Notes: generated by a model from the sequence alone, not told the origin. Positions 25,303 through 34,933 are shown, counted from the first letter of the stretch. The stretch: 64,000 nucleotides of DNA from Shewanella fidelis ATCC BAA-318 (GCF_000518605.1 NZ_KI912460.1:67741-131740), one strand, 5' to 3'. Translations and numbers: made by a program.

Positions 25303-27129
25303 ATGCACAGCGTTGTACAATCTGTTACCGACAGAATTATTGAACGAAGCAAAGATTCTCGCGCTAAATACCTAGCGGCGCTCGATGATGCTAAGAATAA
25401 AGGCGTTCACCGTAGCGCATTAAGCTGCGGTAACTTAGCCCATGGCTTTGCAGCTTGTAACCCAAGCGATAAGAATGCGATTAAGCAACTAACGAAAGCG
25501 AATATCGGCATTATCACTTCGTTTAATGACATGCTTTCGGCTCATCAGCCTTATGGCGAATACCCTGACATGTTAAAGCAAGCATGTAATGAAGTGGGAA
25601 GTGTGGCTCAGGTTGCCGGCGGTGTGCCAGCTATGTGTGATGGCGTCACTCAAGGCCAGCCCGGTATGGAGCTTAGCCTTTTAAGTCGTGAAGTGATTGC
25701 TATGGGCACAGCTGTTGGCCTATCTCACAATATGTTCGACGGTGCTTTACTACTTGGTATTTGCGATAAAATCGTACCGGGGTTATTGATTGGCGCATTA
25801 AGCTTCGGTCATTTGCCTATGCTATTTGTACCTGCTGGCCCAATGAAGTCAGGTATTCCAAATAAAGAAAAAGCGCGTATTCGCCAAAAGTATGCACAAG
25901 GTGAGGTCGACAGAGCGGCACTGTTAGATGCTGAGTCTAAGTCTTACCATAGTGCGGGTACCTGTACTTTTTACGGCACAGCCAATAGTAACCAGCTAAT
26001 GCTCGAAGTCATGGGTTTACAGTTACCTGGTTCCTCTTTCGTTAATCCTGATGATCCATTGCGTGATGTATTGAGCAAAACCGCAGCGAAGCAAGTTTGT
26101 CGCTTAACTGAAATGGGCACCCAATATACGCCAATTGGCAAGATTGTTTCTGAAAAGTCAGTCGTTAACGGTATTGTTGCGCTATTAGCTACTGGTGGTT
26201 CAACCAATCTAACTATGCACATTGTTGCAGCAGCGCGTGCTGCTGGCATCATAGTGAACTGGGATGACTTTTCTGAGCTTTCAGATGCGGTTCCGTTACT
26301 GGCACGGGTTTATCCTAATGGTCATGCGGATATTAACCATTTCCACGCAGCGGGCGGTATGGCGTTTTTAGTTAAACAGTTACTTGATGGTGGCTTATTA
26401 CACGAAGACGTTGAAACAGTAGCAGGCTTTGGCCTTAAGCGTTACACCCAAGAGCCACAGTTACGTAATGGTGAGCTTAGCTGGGTTGATGGCCAGCAGA
26501 CGAGTTTAGATCCAGAAGTCTTAACGAGTTTAGATAAGCCTTTCCAAAATAATGGTGGTCTTAAGTTACTTAAAGGTAACCTTGGTCGCGCTGTTATTAA
26601 GGTGTCAGCGGTTCAAGAACAACATCGTATTGTCGAGGCCCCTGCGGTTGTTATTGATGATCAAAATAAATTAGAAGCTATCTTTAAAGCGGGTGATCTA
26701 GATAAAGATTGTGTTGTTGTGGTTAAAGGCCAAGGCCCTAAAGCTGTAGGTATGCCTGAACTGCACAAACTCACTCCTATCTTAGGTACCTTGCAAGACC
26801 GTGGCTACAAAGTTGCACTGTTAACCGATGGTCGTATGTCAGGTGCTTCAGGAAAAGTCCCTGCAGCAATTCACCTTACACCAGAAGCGCTCGATGGTGG
26901 CTTAATTGCCAAAGTTCAAAACGGTGATCTTGTGCGCGTAAATGCGACTACAGGTGAGTTATCACTACTTGTTGATGAAGCTGTGCTAAATGCTCGAGTC
27001 GCAGAAAAAGTTGACTTACATAAAACAAGTTACGGTATGGGACGTGAGCTATTTAGTGCGCTACGTGCAAACCTAAGTAGCCCAGAAACTGGCGCTCGTA
27101 GCACCAGTGCAATTGATGAAATTTATTAA
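25303..27129 (+). CDS. edd: Phosphogluconate dehydratase (Edd)
   Basis: Edd dehydrates 6-phosphogluconate to 2-keto-3-deoxy-6-phosphogluconate, the committed Entner-Doudoroff step. The 608-residue protein belongs to the IlvD/Edd 4Fe-4S family. Expected cluster cysteines occur in PAMCDGVTQGQPGMELSL and in YHSAGTCTFYGTANSNQLM. The C-terminal LLTDGRMSGASGKVPAAIH motif is diagnostic. TAAGGAGTAATT precedes the ATG, which lies 9 bp after pgl. Confidence 0.97.
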   Translation: MHSVVQSVTDRIIERSKDSRAKYLAALDDAKNKGVHRSALSCGNLAHGFAACNPSDKNAIKQLTKANIGIITSFNDMLSAHQPYGEYPDMLKQACNEVGSVAQVAGGVPAMCDGVTQGQPGMELSLLSREVIAMGTAVGLSHNMFDGALLLGICDKIVPGLLIGALSFGHLPMLFVPAGPMKSGIPNKEKARIRQKYAQGEVDRAALLDAESKSYHSAGTCTFYGTANSNQLMLEVMGLQLPGSSFVNPDDPLRDVLSKTAAKQVCRLTEMGTQYTPIGKIVSEKSVVNGIVALLATGGSTNLTMHIVAAARAAGIIVNWDDFSELSDAVPLLARVYPNGHADINHFHAAGGMAFLVKQLLDGGLLHEDVETVAGFGLKRYTQEPQLRNGELSWVDGQQTSLDPEVLTSLDKPFQNNGGLKLLKGNLGRAVIKVSAVQEQHRIVEAPAVVIDDQNKLEAIFKAGDLDKDCVVVVKGQGPKAVGMPELHKLTPILGTLQDRGYKVALLTDGRMSGASGKVPAAIHLTPEALDGGLIAKVQNGDLVRVNATTGELSLLVDEAVLNARVAEKVDLHKTSYGMGRELFSALRANLSSPETGARSTSAIDEIY

Positions 27130-27150
27130 TCTTTAAGGAAGAATAACGCA

Positions 27151-27795
27151 ATGCTTGAGAATAACTGGTCATTACAACCACAAGATATTTTTAAACGCAG
27201 CCCTATTGTTCCTGTCATGGTGATCAATAAAATCGAACATGCTGTACCGTTAGCTAAAGCTCTAGTCGCTGGTGGTATTTCAGTGCTAGAGGTTACGCTT
27301 CGTACCGATTGTGCTTTAGAGGCGATTACTAAAATTGCTAAAGAAGTACCTGAAGCACTTGTTGGTGCGGGAACAATTTTAAACAAAGCACAGCTTGAAC
27401 AAGCGGTTAATGCTGGTGCACAGTTTGTGATAACCCCTGGTGCAACAACGGAATTATTAGAAGCGGCAATGCAAGGCAATACGCCACTTATTCCTGGTGT
27501 TGCCAGCATATCAGAAGTGATGAAAGGCATGGCACTTGGCTATACAAACTTTAAGTTTTTCCCAGCTGAAGCATCTGGTGGTGTTAATGCACTTAAAGCA
27601 TTTTCAGGCCCGTTAGCTGATATTCGTTTTTGCCCAACTGGCGGCATCACACCGAGCAGCTATAAAGATTACTTAGCGCTTAAGAATGTTGATTGCATTG
27701 GTGGTAGCTGGATTGCGCCAACAGATGCAATGGAGCAGGGTGATTGGCAACGTATTACAGACTTATGTAAAGAAGCTATCAGCGCGCTTAAGTAA
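27151..27795 (+). CDS. eda: KDPG aldolase (Eda)
   Basis: Eda cleaves 2-keto-3-deoxy-6-phosphogluconate into pyruvate and glyceraldehyde-3-phosphate. The 214-residue TIM-barrel protein has GGISVLEVTLRT, the EVPEALVGAGTIL segment, and the Schiff-base lysine in the FKFFPAE motif (YTNFKFFPAEASGG). AAGGAAG precedes the ATG. It is the last gene of the zwf operon, followed by a strong terminator. Confidence 0.97.
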   Translation: MLENNWSLQPQDIFKRSPIVPVMVINKIEHAVPLAKALVAGGISVLEVTLRTDCALEAITKIAKEVPEALVGAGTILNKAQLEQAVNAGAQFVITPGATTELLEAAMQGNTPLIPGVASISEVMKGMALGYTNFKFFPAEASGGVNALKAFSGPLADIRFCPTGGITPSSYKDYLALKNVDCIGGSWIAPTDAMEQGDWQRITDLCKEAISALK

Positions 27796-27880
27796 GTTTG
27801 ACCGTTAATTGGTACTAATAGCTCGCCGCTCTGCACAGTTATTAAAGCTTGATTAAACTGCTGATATCAAAGTGACCATT

Positions 27881-27915
27881 AAAATCCGAATGCACAATGC
27901 ATTCGGATTTTTTTT
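27881..27915 (+). terminator. Terminator of zwf-pgl-edd-eda
   Basis: The perfect 13-bp stem AAAATCCGAATGC/GCATTCGGATTTT with a 5-nt loop is followed by eight Ts. Confidence 0.92.
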
Positions 27916-27953
27916 ACTGCAAATATGATAGATAGGTAAGCAAGTTTAGAATA

Positions 27954-28219
27954 ATACCAATTAGTATAAAGATTTGGTCGCTCAGCGAGAATTTAGCGGT
28001 TTTGAGGCAAGGCAACGAGTGAAGAGCATAGTTGTTCTACGTTCAAGCTCGTTAACACAGCATCAGAATCGCTAAAACTCGCCATTCTGGAGCGTTTTTG
28101 GCTGCCTACTTCTGCGTTGAATAGCTTTATAAGGGAATAACCATTATTACAACTATTCGCCTTGAATTAGTTTGCCTAAAATCGCTCTGAGTAGATCAAC
28201 TTCTTATACTAATTGGTAT
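27954..28219. mobile_element. MITE-like element, full copy
   Basis: A 266-bp non-coding element bounded by a 16-bp perfect terminal inverted repeat (ATACCAATTAGTATAA). The similarity continues imperfectly for about 40 bp (GGTCGCTCAGCG versus CTACTCAGAGCG). It has no open frame of note. Fragments related to its ends or halves occur at 6412-6527, 12827-12865, 34934-35072 and 44139-44154. A clear target-site duplication is not visible. It sits in the neutral gap between the eda and sodB terminators. The mobilising transposase is not in this window. Confidence 0.75.
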
Positions 28220-28275
28220 AAATAGATGGTAAAACCATAAAATTAATTTTCATAGGTTCTATGGTTTTGATGTTG

Positions 28276-28308
28276 TAAAAAAATACCGCTCAACGGTGAG
28301 CGGTATTT
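28276..28308 (-). terminator. Terminator after sodB
   Basis: The 12-bp stem AAATACCGCTCA/TGAGCGGTATTT has a 4-nt loop. On the minus strand it is followed by seven Ts. Confidence 0.9.
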
Positions 28309-28366
28309 ATAATCTTAACAGCTAAGCAATGCCTAATATCTATAAAAGGCGATGCTGCAATACTGA

Positions 28367-28951
28367 TTAGCCAGCAAAGTTCTCGTTTACGAACTCCCAG
28401 TTAACCAGTTCCCAGAAGTGGGCTAGGTAGTCAGGACGAACGTTACGGTAATCGATGTAGTAAGCATGTTCCCATACGTCTACAGTCATGATTGGTGTAA
28501 CACCTTCATCAGTTAGCGGTGTAGCCGCGTTGCTAGTGTTAACGATAGCAACAGTGCCATCTGCATTTTTCACTAACCATGTCCAAGCGCTACCAAAGTT
28601 GTTGACTGCAGCGTCGGTAAACTGTGCTTTGAATGCTTCAAATGAGCCGAAAGCAGCATTGATTGCGTCTGCTACAGGGCCAGTTGCTTCACCGCCACCA
28701 TTTGGTGATAGGCAGTTCCAGTAGAAAGTGTGGTTCCAAATTTGAGCGGCATTGTTAAAGATACCACCAGTAGAGGTCTTGATGATCTCTTCTAGGCTCT
28801 TTTGCTCAAGGTCTGTGCCTTCAACTAATCCGTTAAGCTTAACAACATACGTATTGTGGTGCTTACCGTAGTGGTAGTTAATGGTCTCTTCTGAGATATG
28901 TGGCTCAAGTGCGTTGTTTGCGTATGGTAATGCTGGTAATTCAAAAGCCAT
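28367..28951 (-). CDS. sodB: Iron superoxide dismutase (SodB)
   Basis: SodB converts cytoplasmic superoxide to hydrogen peroxide and oxygen. The 194-residue protein has the metal-ligand segments YHYGKHHNTYV (H27), IWNHTFYW (H74) and DVWEHAYYIDYRN (D157 and H161 region). The AAQIWNHTFYWNCL and FGSAWTWLV sequences indicate the iron form. It is monocistronic and divergent from grxD, which codes for an iron-sulfur-related glutaredoxin. Confidence 0.97.
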   Translation of the reverse strand: MAFELPALPYANNALEPHISEETINYHYGKHHNTYVVKLNGLVEGTDLEQKSLEEIIKTSTGGIFNNAAQIWNHTFYWNCLSPNGGGEATGPVADAINAAFGSFEAFKAQFTDAAVNNFGSAWTWLVKNADGTVAIVNTSNAATPLTDEGVTPIMTVDVWEHAYYIDYRNVRPDYLAHFWELVNWEFVNENFAG

Positions 28952-29176
28952 TAGTTTTCTCCGTTAACTTCTAGTTTGTTATTTTGTGCGTTCTTGCTCA
29001 CTGCGGAACATTTTACCTAATAAACTTGTGAAGTGTATCATTGTTTCTTTCAATTGGGCGATTAACTTAATCGTTTATTTCTATTAGTTATTACCCCTTT
29101 AAAAAGTAGGTTTTTGTTCTGTTGAATACTGGCGTACAATAGGGTTCTGTAATGAAGTTCTAATCAGGAAAGAAAA

Positions 29177-29518
29177 ATGGAAACTGTAGAAAAAATCAAG
29201 CAGCAAATTGCCGAAAATCCAATTATCGTATATATGAAGGGTTCACCAAAGTTACCAAGCTGCGGTTTTTCTTCTCAAGTTGCTCAAATCATGATTAATT
29301 GCGAAGAGCAATTTGCATTTGTAGACATCCTTCAACATCCAGATATCCGCGCTGAACTACCAAAATACGCTAACTGGCCGACTTTCCCACAGCTATGGGT
29401 TGAAGGCGAACTGATTGGTGGTTGTGACATTTTGACTGAAATGTACCAAAAAGGTGAGTTGCAAACCCTTATTAAAGAAACTGCAGCTAAATATAAAACA
29501 GAAGACGATCAAGCATAA
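29177..29518 (+). CDS. grxD: Monothiol glutaredoxin GrxD (Grx4)
   Basis: A 113-residue monothiol glutaredoxin with the CGFS active site (C29). Such proteins carry and deliver [2Fe-2S] clusters, often with BolA. Other landmarks are the WPTFPQLWVEGELIGGCDI segment for glutathione binding and a TMYQ-like helix (TEMYQKGELQ). Translation starts at ATG after AGGAAAGAAA. The gene is monocistronic with a strong downstream terminator. Confidence 0.96.
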   Translation: METVEKIKQQIAENPIIVYMKGSPKLPSCGFSSQVAQIMINCEEQFAFVDILQHPDIRAELPKYANWPTFPQLWVEGELIGGCDILTEMYQKGELQTLIKETAAKYKTEDDQA

Positions 29519-29535
29519 ATTTGATTTTTGACTGT

Positions 29536-29574
29536 AAAAAAGCCCCAGAAGGTTAACCTTCTGGGGCTTTTTAT
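29536..29574. terminator. Bidirectional terminator between grxD and uraA
   Basis: A perfect 32-bp palindrome (29539-29570) with half-site AAAGCCCCAGAAGGTT, flanked by A and T runs. It serves both converging genes. Confidence 0.93.
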
Positions 29575-29596
29575 TGGTGGTAAATTTGTCTTCTAG

Positions 29597-30853
29597 TTAT
29601 TTGCTGTGGCTTACTTCATCATTAACGATTTTTGCATGAGCCGCTGCATTATCTGGTAAAACAAGGTTCATTGTGATGGCAACGATACCACATAAGCTGA
29701 TCCCGGTTAGGCTGAATGAGCCGATACCAAATGCCATGCCGCCGATACCGAATACTAGTGTTACGCCAACAATACTTAAGTTGCGTGGTTCATTCATATC
29801 GACATGATTTTTAATTAACGAGTTAAGACCCACCGCGGCAATCGAACCAAACAGCAGACACATGATCCCGCCCATAACCGGTACTGGAATCGTTTGTAAT
29901 AGCGCGCCAAGCTTACCAACAAACGAGAACAAAATGGCGGTTATTGCTGTCCATGTCATTACCACTGGATTAAAGTTTTTGGTTAGTGTTACAGCACCTG
30001 TCACCTCAGAATAAGTGGTGTTTGGTGGACCACCAAAAGCTGATGCTGCAATGGTGGCGACACCGTCACCTGTTAATGTGCGGTGTAGCCCTGGTTTTTT
30101 AAGGTAGTCTTTACCGGTAACATTTGAAATCGCGAGAATATCACCTATGTGCTCAACTGCTGGTGCAATGGCTACAGGGATCATAAATAAAATAGCTTGC
30201 CAGTTAAATTCTGGTGCGACAAAGTTTGGCAAGGCAATCCAAGCTGCTTGTTTTACTGGTGTAAAATCAATAATGCCAAAAGCTAAACTCAAACTATAAC
30301 CAACACTGATCCCTGCTAAAATCGGCATGAGCTTTAATAGCCCTTTGGCGAAGATGGCAACGGCAATAGTGGTAAATAGCGAAGCAAGAGAGATAATTAA
30401 AGCGGTATTTTGCTCGACAAGTGCAATACTGCCATCCGCTGTTTTACCAATAGCCATATTAACGGCAACAGGAGCTAGGCCTAAACCAATAACAATAATC
30501 ACAGGGCCTACGACTACTGGTGGTAATAGACGTTTGATGAATCCGCCGCCTTTGACCTTAATCACAGCACCTAAAATCACATAAACAAGGCCAGCTGCCA
30601 TTAAGCCGCCCATAGTTGATGGGATCCCCCAAGTTTGTACGCCATACATAATAGGGGCAATAAAGGCAAAAGAGGAGGCAAGGAAGATAGGGACTTGGCG
30701 CTTAGTAACTAGTTGGAACAGTAATGTACCAATACCAGCAGTGAATAATGCAACGTTTGTGTCTAAACCTGTCAGCAAGGGCATTAATACTAATGAGCCG
30801 AAGGCGACGAACAGCATTTGCGCTCCTTGCAAAGGCATGGTCAGATTTTTCAT
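29597..30853 (-). CDS. uraA: Uracil permease (UraA, NCS2 family)
   Basis: A 418-residue NCS2 nucleobase:proton symporter with about 14 membrane helices. The characteristic VAIAPAVEHIGDILAIS segment contains the conserved glutamate. A second motif (GPPNTTYSEVTGAVTLTKN) is also typical of uracil permeases. The expected substrate is uracil. Unlike E. coli, no upp gene is adjacent, so it is transcribed alone. Confidence 0.93.
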   Translation of the reverse strand: MKNLTMPLQGAQMLFVAFGSLVLMPLLTGLDTNVALFTAGIGTLLFQLVTKRQVPIFLASSFAFIAPIMYGVQTWGIPSTMGGLMAAGLVYVILGAVIKVKGGGFIKRLLPPVVVGPVIIVIGLGLAPVAVNMAIGKTADGSIALVEQNTALIISLASLFTTIAVAIFAKGLLKLMPILAGISVGYSLSLAFGIIDFTPVKQAAWIALPNFVAPEFNWQAILFMIPVAIAPAVEHIGDILAISNVTGKDYLKKPGLHRTLTGDGVATIAASAFGGPPNTTYSEVTGAVTLTKNFNPVVMTWTAITAILFSFVGKLGALLQTIPVPVMGGIMCLLFGSIAAVGLNSLIKNHVDMNEPRNLSIVGVTLVFGIGGMAFGIGSFSLTGISLCGIVAITMNLVLPDNAAAHAKIVNDEVSHSK

Positions 30854-30981
30854 TTTTTCTCTCTTATTTTAAGTAAACCTATCAATAATAACTGTTAATT
30901 CTGCTGTTTGTTGTGAGCTGATGCAGATAACCAGCAGAAAACTATCTATTGAAGAGCTGTTTTCTGCGTCATTAAAAGCAA

Positions 30982-30996
30982 AATATGTGGTACAAT
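30982..30996 (+). promoter_or_regulatory. Extended -10 promoter of DUF2066-hda
   Basis: TGGTACAAT (30988-30996) is a TGn-extended -10 box about 32 bp before the DUF2066 ATG. The matching -35 (GTCATT) is poor, as is usual for extended -10 promoters. Confidence 0.5.
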
Positions 30997-31028
30997 TTTC
31001 ATAACTGAGCCGTCTTTGAATTGAAAAC

Positions 31029-32141
31029 ATGCTGAAAATCTTATTACGTATTTGTGTTATTTTTTACTCGCTTACAGGCGTTACCATGCTTGCTAGTGCT
31101 GCTGAAGTAAAGCAGTTAGATGAAGGTGTGGTGGCGATCGATTCTCGATCCACAGGTTTACGATCTCAGGGGATCAAACAAGCTTTCGAAAATGTTGTGT
31201 TGAAAAATTCTGGAACCCAGAGCGCGTTAAATAATGAACGCATTAAACAACAATTGAATAATGCCAGTTCATTGATGACGCAATACGGTTACTTTGAGCA
31301 AGATGGCCAGTTATTTTTAAAGGTTAATTTTGATCATAAGCGACTTATTGCTTTATTAAGAGAAGCGGGGTTGCCAGTTTGGGGCAAACAGCGGCCTTTA
31401 ACCATAGTTTGGCTTGCCACGCCGGAAGATGGTCAGCGTGAAATACTCAATGATGCATCTGTCGCACCGAGTCGTTTGGTGTTTAATCAAGAGTCGGCCA
31501 TTAAAGGGATACCGTTGTTATTCCCAATGATGGACTTAGAGGATTCAATGCGAGTTGGCGTTAATGATATTCGCGGCCGCTTTGCTGATAATGTTGCGAG
31601 TGCCTCTCTTAGATATCAAGCAAACTACTCGCTTGTCGCAACCATTGAACCTAACGGCACCGCTTACCGTTATCAAATGGATCTTTATCCTCGAGAGAAA
31701 GCGCCTCAGGCACTGCAAATCACCTCTTTAGTTAGTAAAAGCGGTGAAACAGCATCTATTGATGATGCGATAAAAGCCATAATGGCAGCAACCAGTGAAT
31801 ACTATGTAAGCCAATATGCTGTAGCAGATTCAGGTCAACAGAATACAACTAAGGTTATTTTTACGGATGTTGCCAATATGCAAAGCTTGGTAGAAATTGA
31901 GCGTTATTTGGGTCAACTCAGTGCGATTAAGGCTGCAAAGATCGCTCAAATACAAGGTCAGACTGTAAAGTTTAATGTTGACTTGTTTGGTGATGAAGCG
32001 GACTTGCATCGCTTGATGGCTTTAGACCCTAGAATAGCTGTTATTAACTCGGCAACTGAGCAAAATATGAGTTATTCATCATTTGAACCCGTACAACAAG
32101 TTGAGAAAGAGACCCAGATCTATTATTGGAAAGGTCAATAA
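31029..32141 (+). CDS. DUF2066 domain protein
   Basis: A 370-residue exported protein with an N-terminal signal peptide (LRICVIFYSLTGVTMLASAA). The body matches DUF2066: early ALNNERIKQQL and YGYFEQDGQLFLKVNFD segments, then RPLTIVWLA. This family is regularly found directly upstream of hda in Shewanella and Vibrio. Its function is unknown. The gene lies 74 bp before hda on the same strand and is probably co-transcribed. Confidence 0.85.
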   Translation: MLKILLRICVIFYSLTGVTMLASAAEVKQLDEGVVAIDSRSTGLRSQGIKQAFENVVLKNSGTQSALNNERIKQQLNNASSLMTQYGYFEQDGQLFLKVNFDHKRLIALLREAGLPVWGKQRPLTIVWLATPEDGQREILNDASVAPSRLVFNQESAIKGIPLLFPMMDLEDSMRVGVNDIRGRFADNVASASLRYQANYSLVATIEPNGTAYRYQMDLYPREKAPQALQITSLVSKSGETASIDDAIKAIMAATSEYYVSQYAVADSGQQNTTKVIFTDVANMQSLVEIERYLGQLSAIKAAKIAQIQGQTVKFNVDLFGDEADLHRLMALDPRIAVINSATEQNMSYSSFEPVQQVEKETQIYYWKGQ

Positions 32142-32215
32142 CTCCCATTCAACAGGCACACATGCTAACATGTGTGCCTTAATCAGAAATGTAGCGCCCT
32201 GTGAGAACTCCCTGA

Positions 32216-32926
32216 GTGAAGTTAAACTCTCCTTTACAATTATCACTACCAGTTCATCTACCTGATGACGAAACCTTTAACAGTTATTATCCGGCAGCGG
32301 GTAATGATGAACTGATAAAAAGCTTACAAGATTGTGCTGAAGGCCAGTCTGATGGTGCTGTATTTTTATGGGGACCAGAAAAGTCTGGTCGAACTCATTT
32401 GATGCACGCAGCTTGCGCTCATGCCAATGATTTAGGCCGAAGCAGTTTCTATATACCTTTGGGGATCCATGCCAGCATTTCAACTGCTTTGCTTGAAGGG
32501 CTAGAAAAGCTGGATCTGGTGTGTATTGATGATGTTGATGCCATTGCTGGCCATCCCTTATGGGAAGAAGCGATATTCGATCTTTATAATCGTATCTCCG
32601 AGCAGAAAACCTGCTCACTAATAGTCAGTGCAAGCGTATCGCCAAGCGACAGTGGCTTTGCATTGCCGGATTTAGTTTCTCGTATGCAGTGGGGACTAAA
32701 TTATCAATTGCAACCAATGGCCGATGATGAAAAGTTGGCAGCATTGCAGCGCCGCGCGGCAATGCGAGGTTTGCAGCTCCCAGAGGATGTTGGTCGCTTC
32801 TTATTAAATCGTCTAGCGCGGGATTTAAGAACGTTATTTGATGTGTTAGATAGATTGGATAAAGCCTCTATGGTGCATCAGCGAAAGCTAACAATCCCAT
32901 TTATTAAAGAGATGCTTAGGCTCTAA
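32216..32926 (+). CDS. hda: DnaA inactivator Hda
   Basis: Hda acts with the DNA-loaded beta clamp to stimulate hydrolysis of ATP on DnaA (RIDA), preventing re-initiation. The 236-residue protein has the clamp-binding motif QLSLPV at 8-13, followed by HLPDDETF, and a DnaA-like AAA+ domain. That domain has a Walker A-like GPEKSGRTHL and a Walker B-like CIDDVDAIAG. A C-terminal lid domain contains RDLRTLFDVLDRLDKAS. It starts with GTG. Confidence 0.96.
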   Translation: MKLNSPLQLSLPVHLPDDETFNSYYPAAGNDELIKSLQDCAEGQSDGAVFLWGPEKSGRTHLMHAACAHANDLGRSSFYIPLGIHASISTALLEGLEKLDLVCIDDVDAIAGHPLWEEAIFDLYNRISEQKTCSLIVSASVSPSDSGFALPDLVSRMQWGLNYQLQPMADDEKLAALQRRAAMRGLQLPEDVGRFLLNRLARDLRTLFDVLDRLDKASMVHQRKLTIPFIKEMLRL

Positions 32927-32929
32927 AAG

Positions 32930-32958
32930 AAAGCCCGGTTTTAAACCGGGCTTTTATT
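32930..32958. terminator. Terminator after hda
   Basis: The stem AAAGCCCGGTTT/AAACCGGGCTTT is followed by TTATTT. It lies directly after the hda stop and also faces the converging lipoprotein gene. Confidence 0.9.
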
Positions 32959-32979
32959 TACAAGAGAAATGTCGTTTGC

Positions 32980-34920
32980 TTACTCAATTGGCTTTATATG
33001 CCTATCGCCACTAAACCGTAACGGCGGGGAAACGACTGGTTGAGCATTAATCGCACTTTTACTTGGGCTATTCAACCGTGAATTAGTTGCTGGTGATATG
33101 GCAAGGTTGCCGGCCCATGAGTTACCTTGGATCATAGGTATTGGCTCTGGAAGCGCCGCAACGATTGTGCTGCCGTGCAGCTCCGGCATCATTTGGTTAA
33201 TAACAAATGCGGCGCGGTTTTCAAGTTTCGGATCGCCAATTCTTCCCCTTTGCCCCCAATCAACAATGATAGAACTTGCAGTGGCATTATCTGGTTTATC
33301 TGTAACAGCTACATCACGCTGAATCGCGTATCGATGGCTCATCATTGCTTCTTCAAACAGCATTGCGGCATCTTCACGCCGTGTAGAATAAGCATAATAA
33401 TCACTGGCACGATCAGGTGAGAAAAAGCTGGTGACATCGGCCGCAAGATAATTTTCTTGGGTATTCGTCGCTGTTTCTCCTCTAAAGCTAACATTGGCTA
33501 GCTGGGTCATTTCTTGACTATTTAGCGGGTAGAAATTGGCAAGTTGATCTGAAATGAGTGCAGAATTATTACTACGACGCTCATAGTCATCCAGCAGGGT
33601 AGGTCCAACTAAACTTGCATGCACGCTGCGTGGGAAAAAATCATTAGCATGAGCAAGCTCGTGATAAAGTAATGATGCGAGGTCTGGCAGCATCTGCTGT
33701 GCACTGCGATTAACCCGTTCTGATCGCGGCACGATATAGGAGGTATAACTATTATTTTTCACATAACGCCATGGCATTAAAAATTGTAAATCATTACCAA
33801 AACCACTGCGATAATCCGGCGCTTCATTAATGGTGTCTCGTTCCTCTTTGAGTAACCATAGGTCTGTTGGATCTAAATATATTGCTCCGGTGACAACCCA
33901 ATAAAATGATGGTCTCACATCGTAACTGATCACAACTGCAGTCACTGATTGCAACAGTGTGGCAAAATCACTATTGGGATCTAAATTATCTAAAACATAT
34001 TCAAAATTCTCTCCCATCCATTGATGAGATACGAGCAATCTATCCAAAATAGCCTGTTTGTTAACTGAGCCCGTTTGACCAATTAGCGGTAATGTTTGGA
34101 TACTGCAGCTTTGTTGAAGTTGATTGGAATAGACACATTGCTCAATCGCATCAGCGTAGGGCGAGTCTGGTTTATAAGCAAAAGTGTTTGCTACTCGCTC
34201 TTCAAAGTATGGTGAGGTGATAGCCGCTTCATCGGTGATCAGGCTGATAACGTCGTCAGTAACGGTGTTACCGTTGATGTTGCCTGATACTCGTAAAATA
34301 CTAATTGTGTCTTCATTTACACTAGGTGCGGTGTAAAGCGCTTGAAATGGCGAACTCACGTCTACGTCAAGATCGGGTCCAGCTGCGACACACCAGCTTA
34401 GAGAACTGAGGTTAGGGTTGTCATCAACTCTGAAACTCACGCCATTTTGTTCAGCGGCTTGTTGGTCTACACGCGCGACGATGTTAGCCGAATTTGCAGC
34501 AACAACATCAATCTCGATTGATTCGTTGTATGTCTCGCCAGCCGAAGTGACGGATACGTTAAAAGAGTAACTTCCACTTTGTTCTGCAGTAAAAGCAAGT
34601 ACAGGGCTTTTAATACTTTTTAATACTAGGTTATTGCCGGCGGTTTGCGACCAGTTAAATTGATAGTCACTGACTTTGCCGTTATCGATTTTTGCCACAA
34701 TCGCAGAGGACTGCTGACTGAAATACTGGGGTTGAGTGCTAAACGTTACAGGTGAATCAGTCGTTATAATGTTTAAATCAGTTTGAACACTACAACGTTC
34801 AAGAGCTGTTGTTGGGGGCGTAATATTACTGCCGCCTGATGAGTTATCATCAGAACTACTGCCGCCGCACGCGGCGAGCGTAATGACACTGAGTACAGCC
34901 CAACCTAAGGATTGCTTCAT
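32980..34920 (-). CDS. Putative zinc-metalloprotease-like lipoprotein (HExxH)
   Basis: From ATG 34920 this is a 646-residue lipoprotein whose lipobox LAAC has the acylated cysteine at 18, followed by GGSSSDDNSSGG. Two Ig/PKD-like beta regions appear to occupy residues about 40-220. A C-terminal domain has the HELAH motif near 420 (LLYHELAHANDFF), which suggests a zinc peptidase; the third ligand may lie in LFEEAMMSH. I do not recognise a named family. The frame is open a further 31 codons upstream, but that stretch is a fragment of the MITE-like repeat and has no ribosome binding site. AAAGGG precedes 34920. Confidence 0.7.
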   Translation of the reverse strand: MKQSLGWAVLSVITLAACGGSSSDDNSSGGSNITPPTTALERCSVQTDLNIITTDSPVTFSTQPQYFSQQSSAIVAKIDNGKVSDYQFNWSQTAGNNLVLKSIKSPVLAFTAEQSGSYSFNVSVTSAGETYNESIEIDVVAANSANIVARVDQQAAEQNGVSFRVDDNPNLSSLSWCVAAGPDLDVDVSSPFQALYTAPSVNEDTISILRVSGNINGNTVTDDVISLITDEAAITSPYFEERVANTFAYKPDSPYADAIEQCVYSNQLQQSCSIQTLPLIGQTGSVNKQAILDRLLVSHQWMGENFEYVLDNLDPNSDFATLLQSVTAVVISYDVRPSFYWVVTGAIYLDPTDLWLLKEERDTINEAPDYRSGFGNDLQFLMPWRYVKNNSYTSYIVPRSERVNRSAQQMLPDLASLLYHELAHANDFFPRSVHASLVGPTLLDDYERRSNNSALISDQLANFYPLNSQEMTQLANVSFRGETATNTQENYLAADVTSFFSPDRASDYYAYSTRREDAAMLFEEAMMSHRYAIQRDVAVTDKPDNATASSIIVDWGQRGRIGDPKLENRAAFVINQMMPELHGSTIVAALPEPIPMIQGNSWAGNLAISPATNSRLNSPSKSAINAQPVVSPPLRFSGDRHIKPIE

Positions 34921-34933
34921 AGATTTACCCTTT

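Noticed and set aside
28488..28724. 78-codon plus-strand frame inside sodB
   Set aside because: Antisense shadow of a well-conserved gene.
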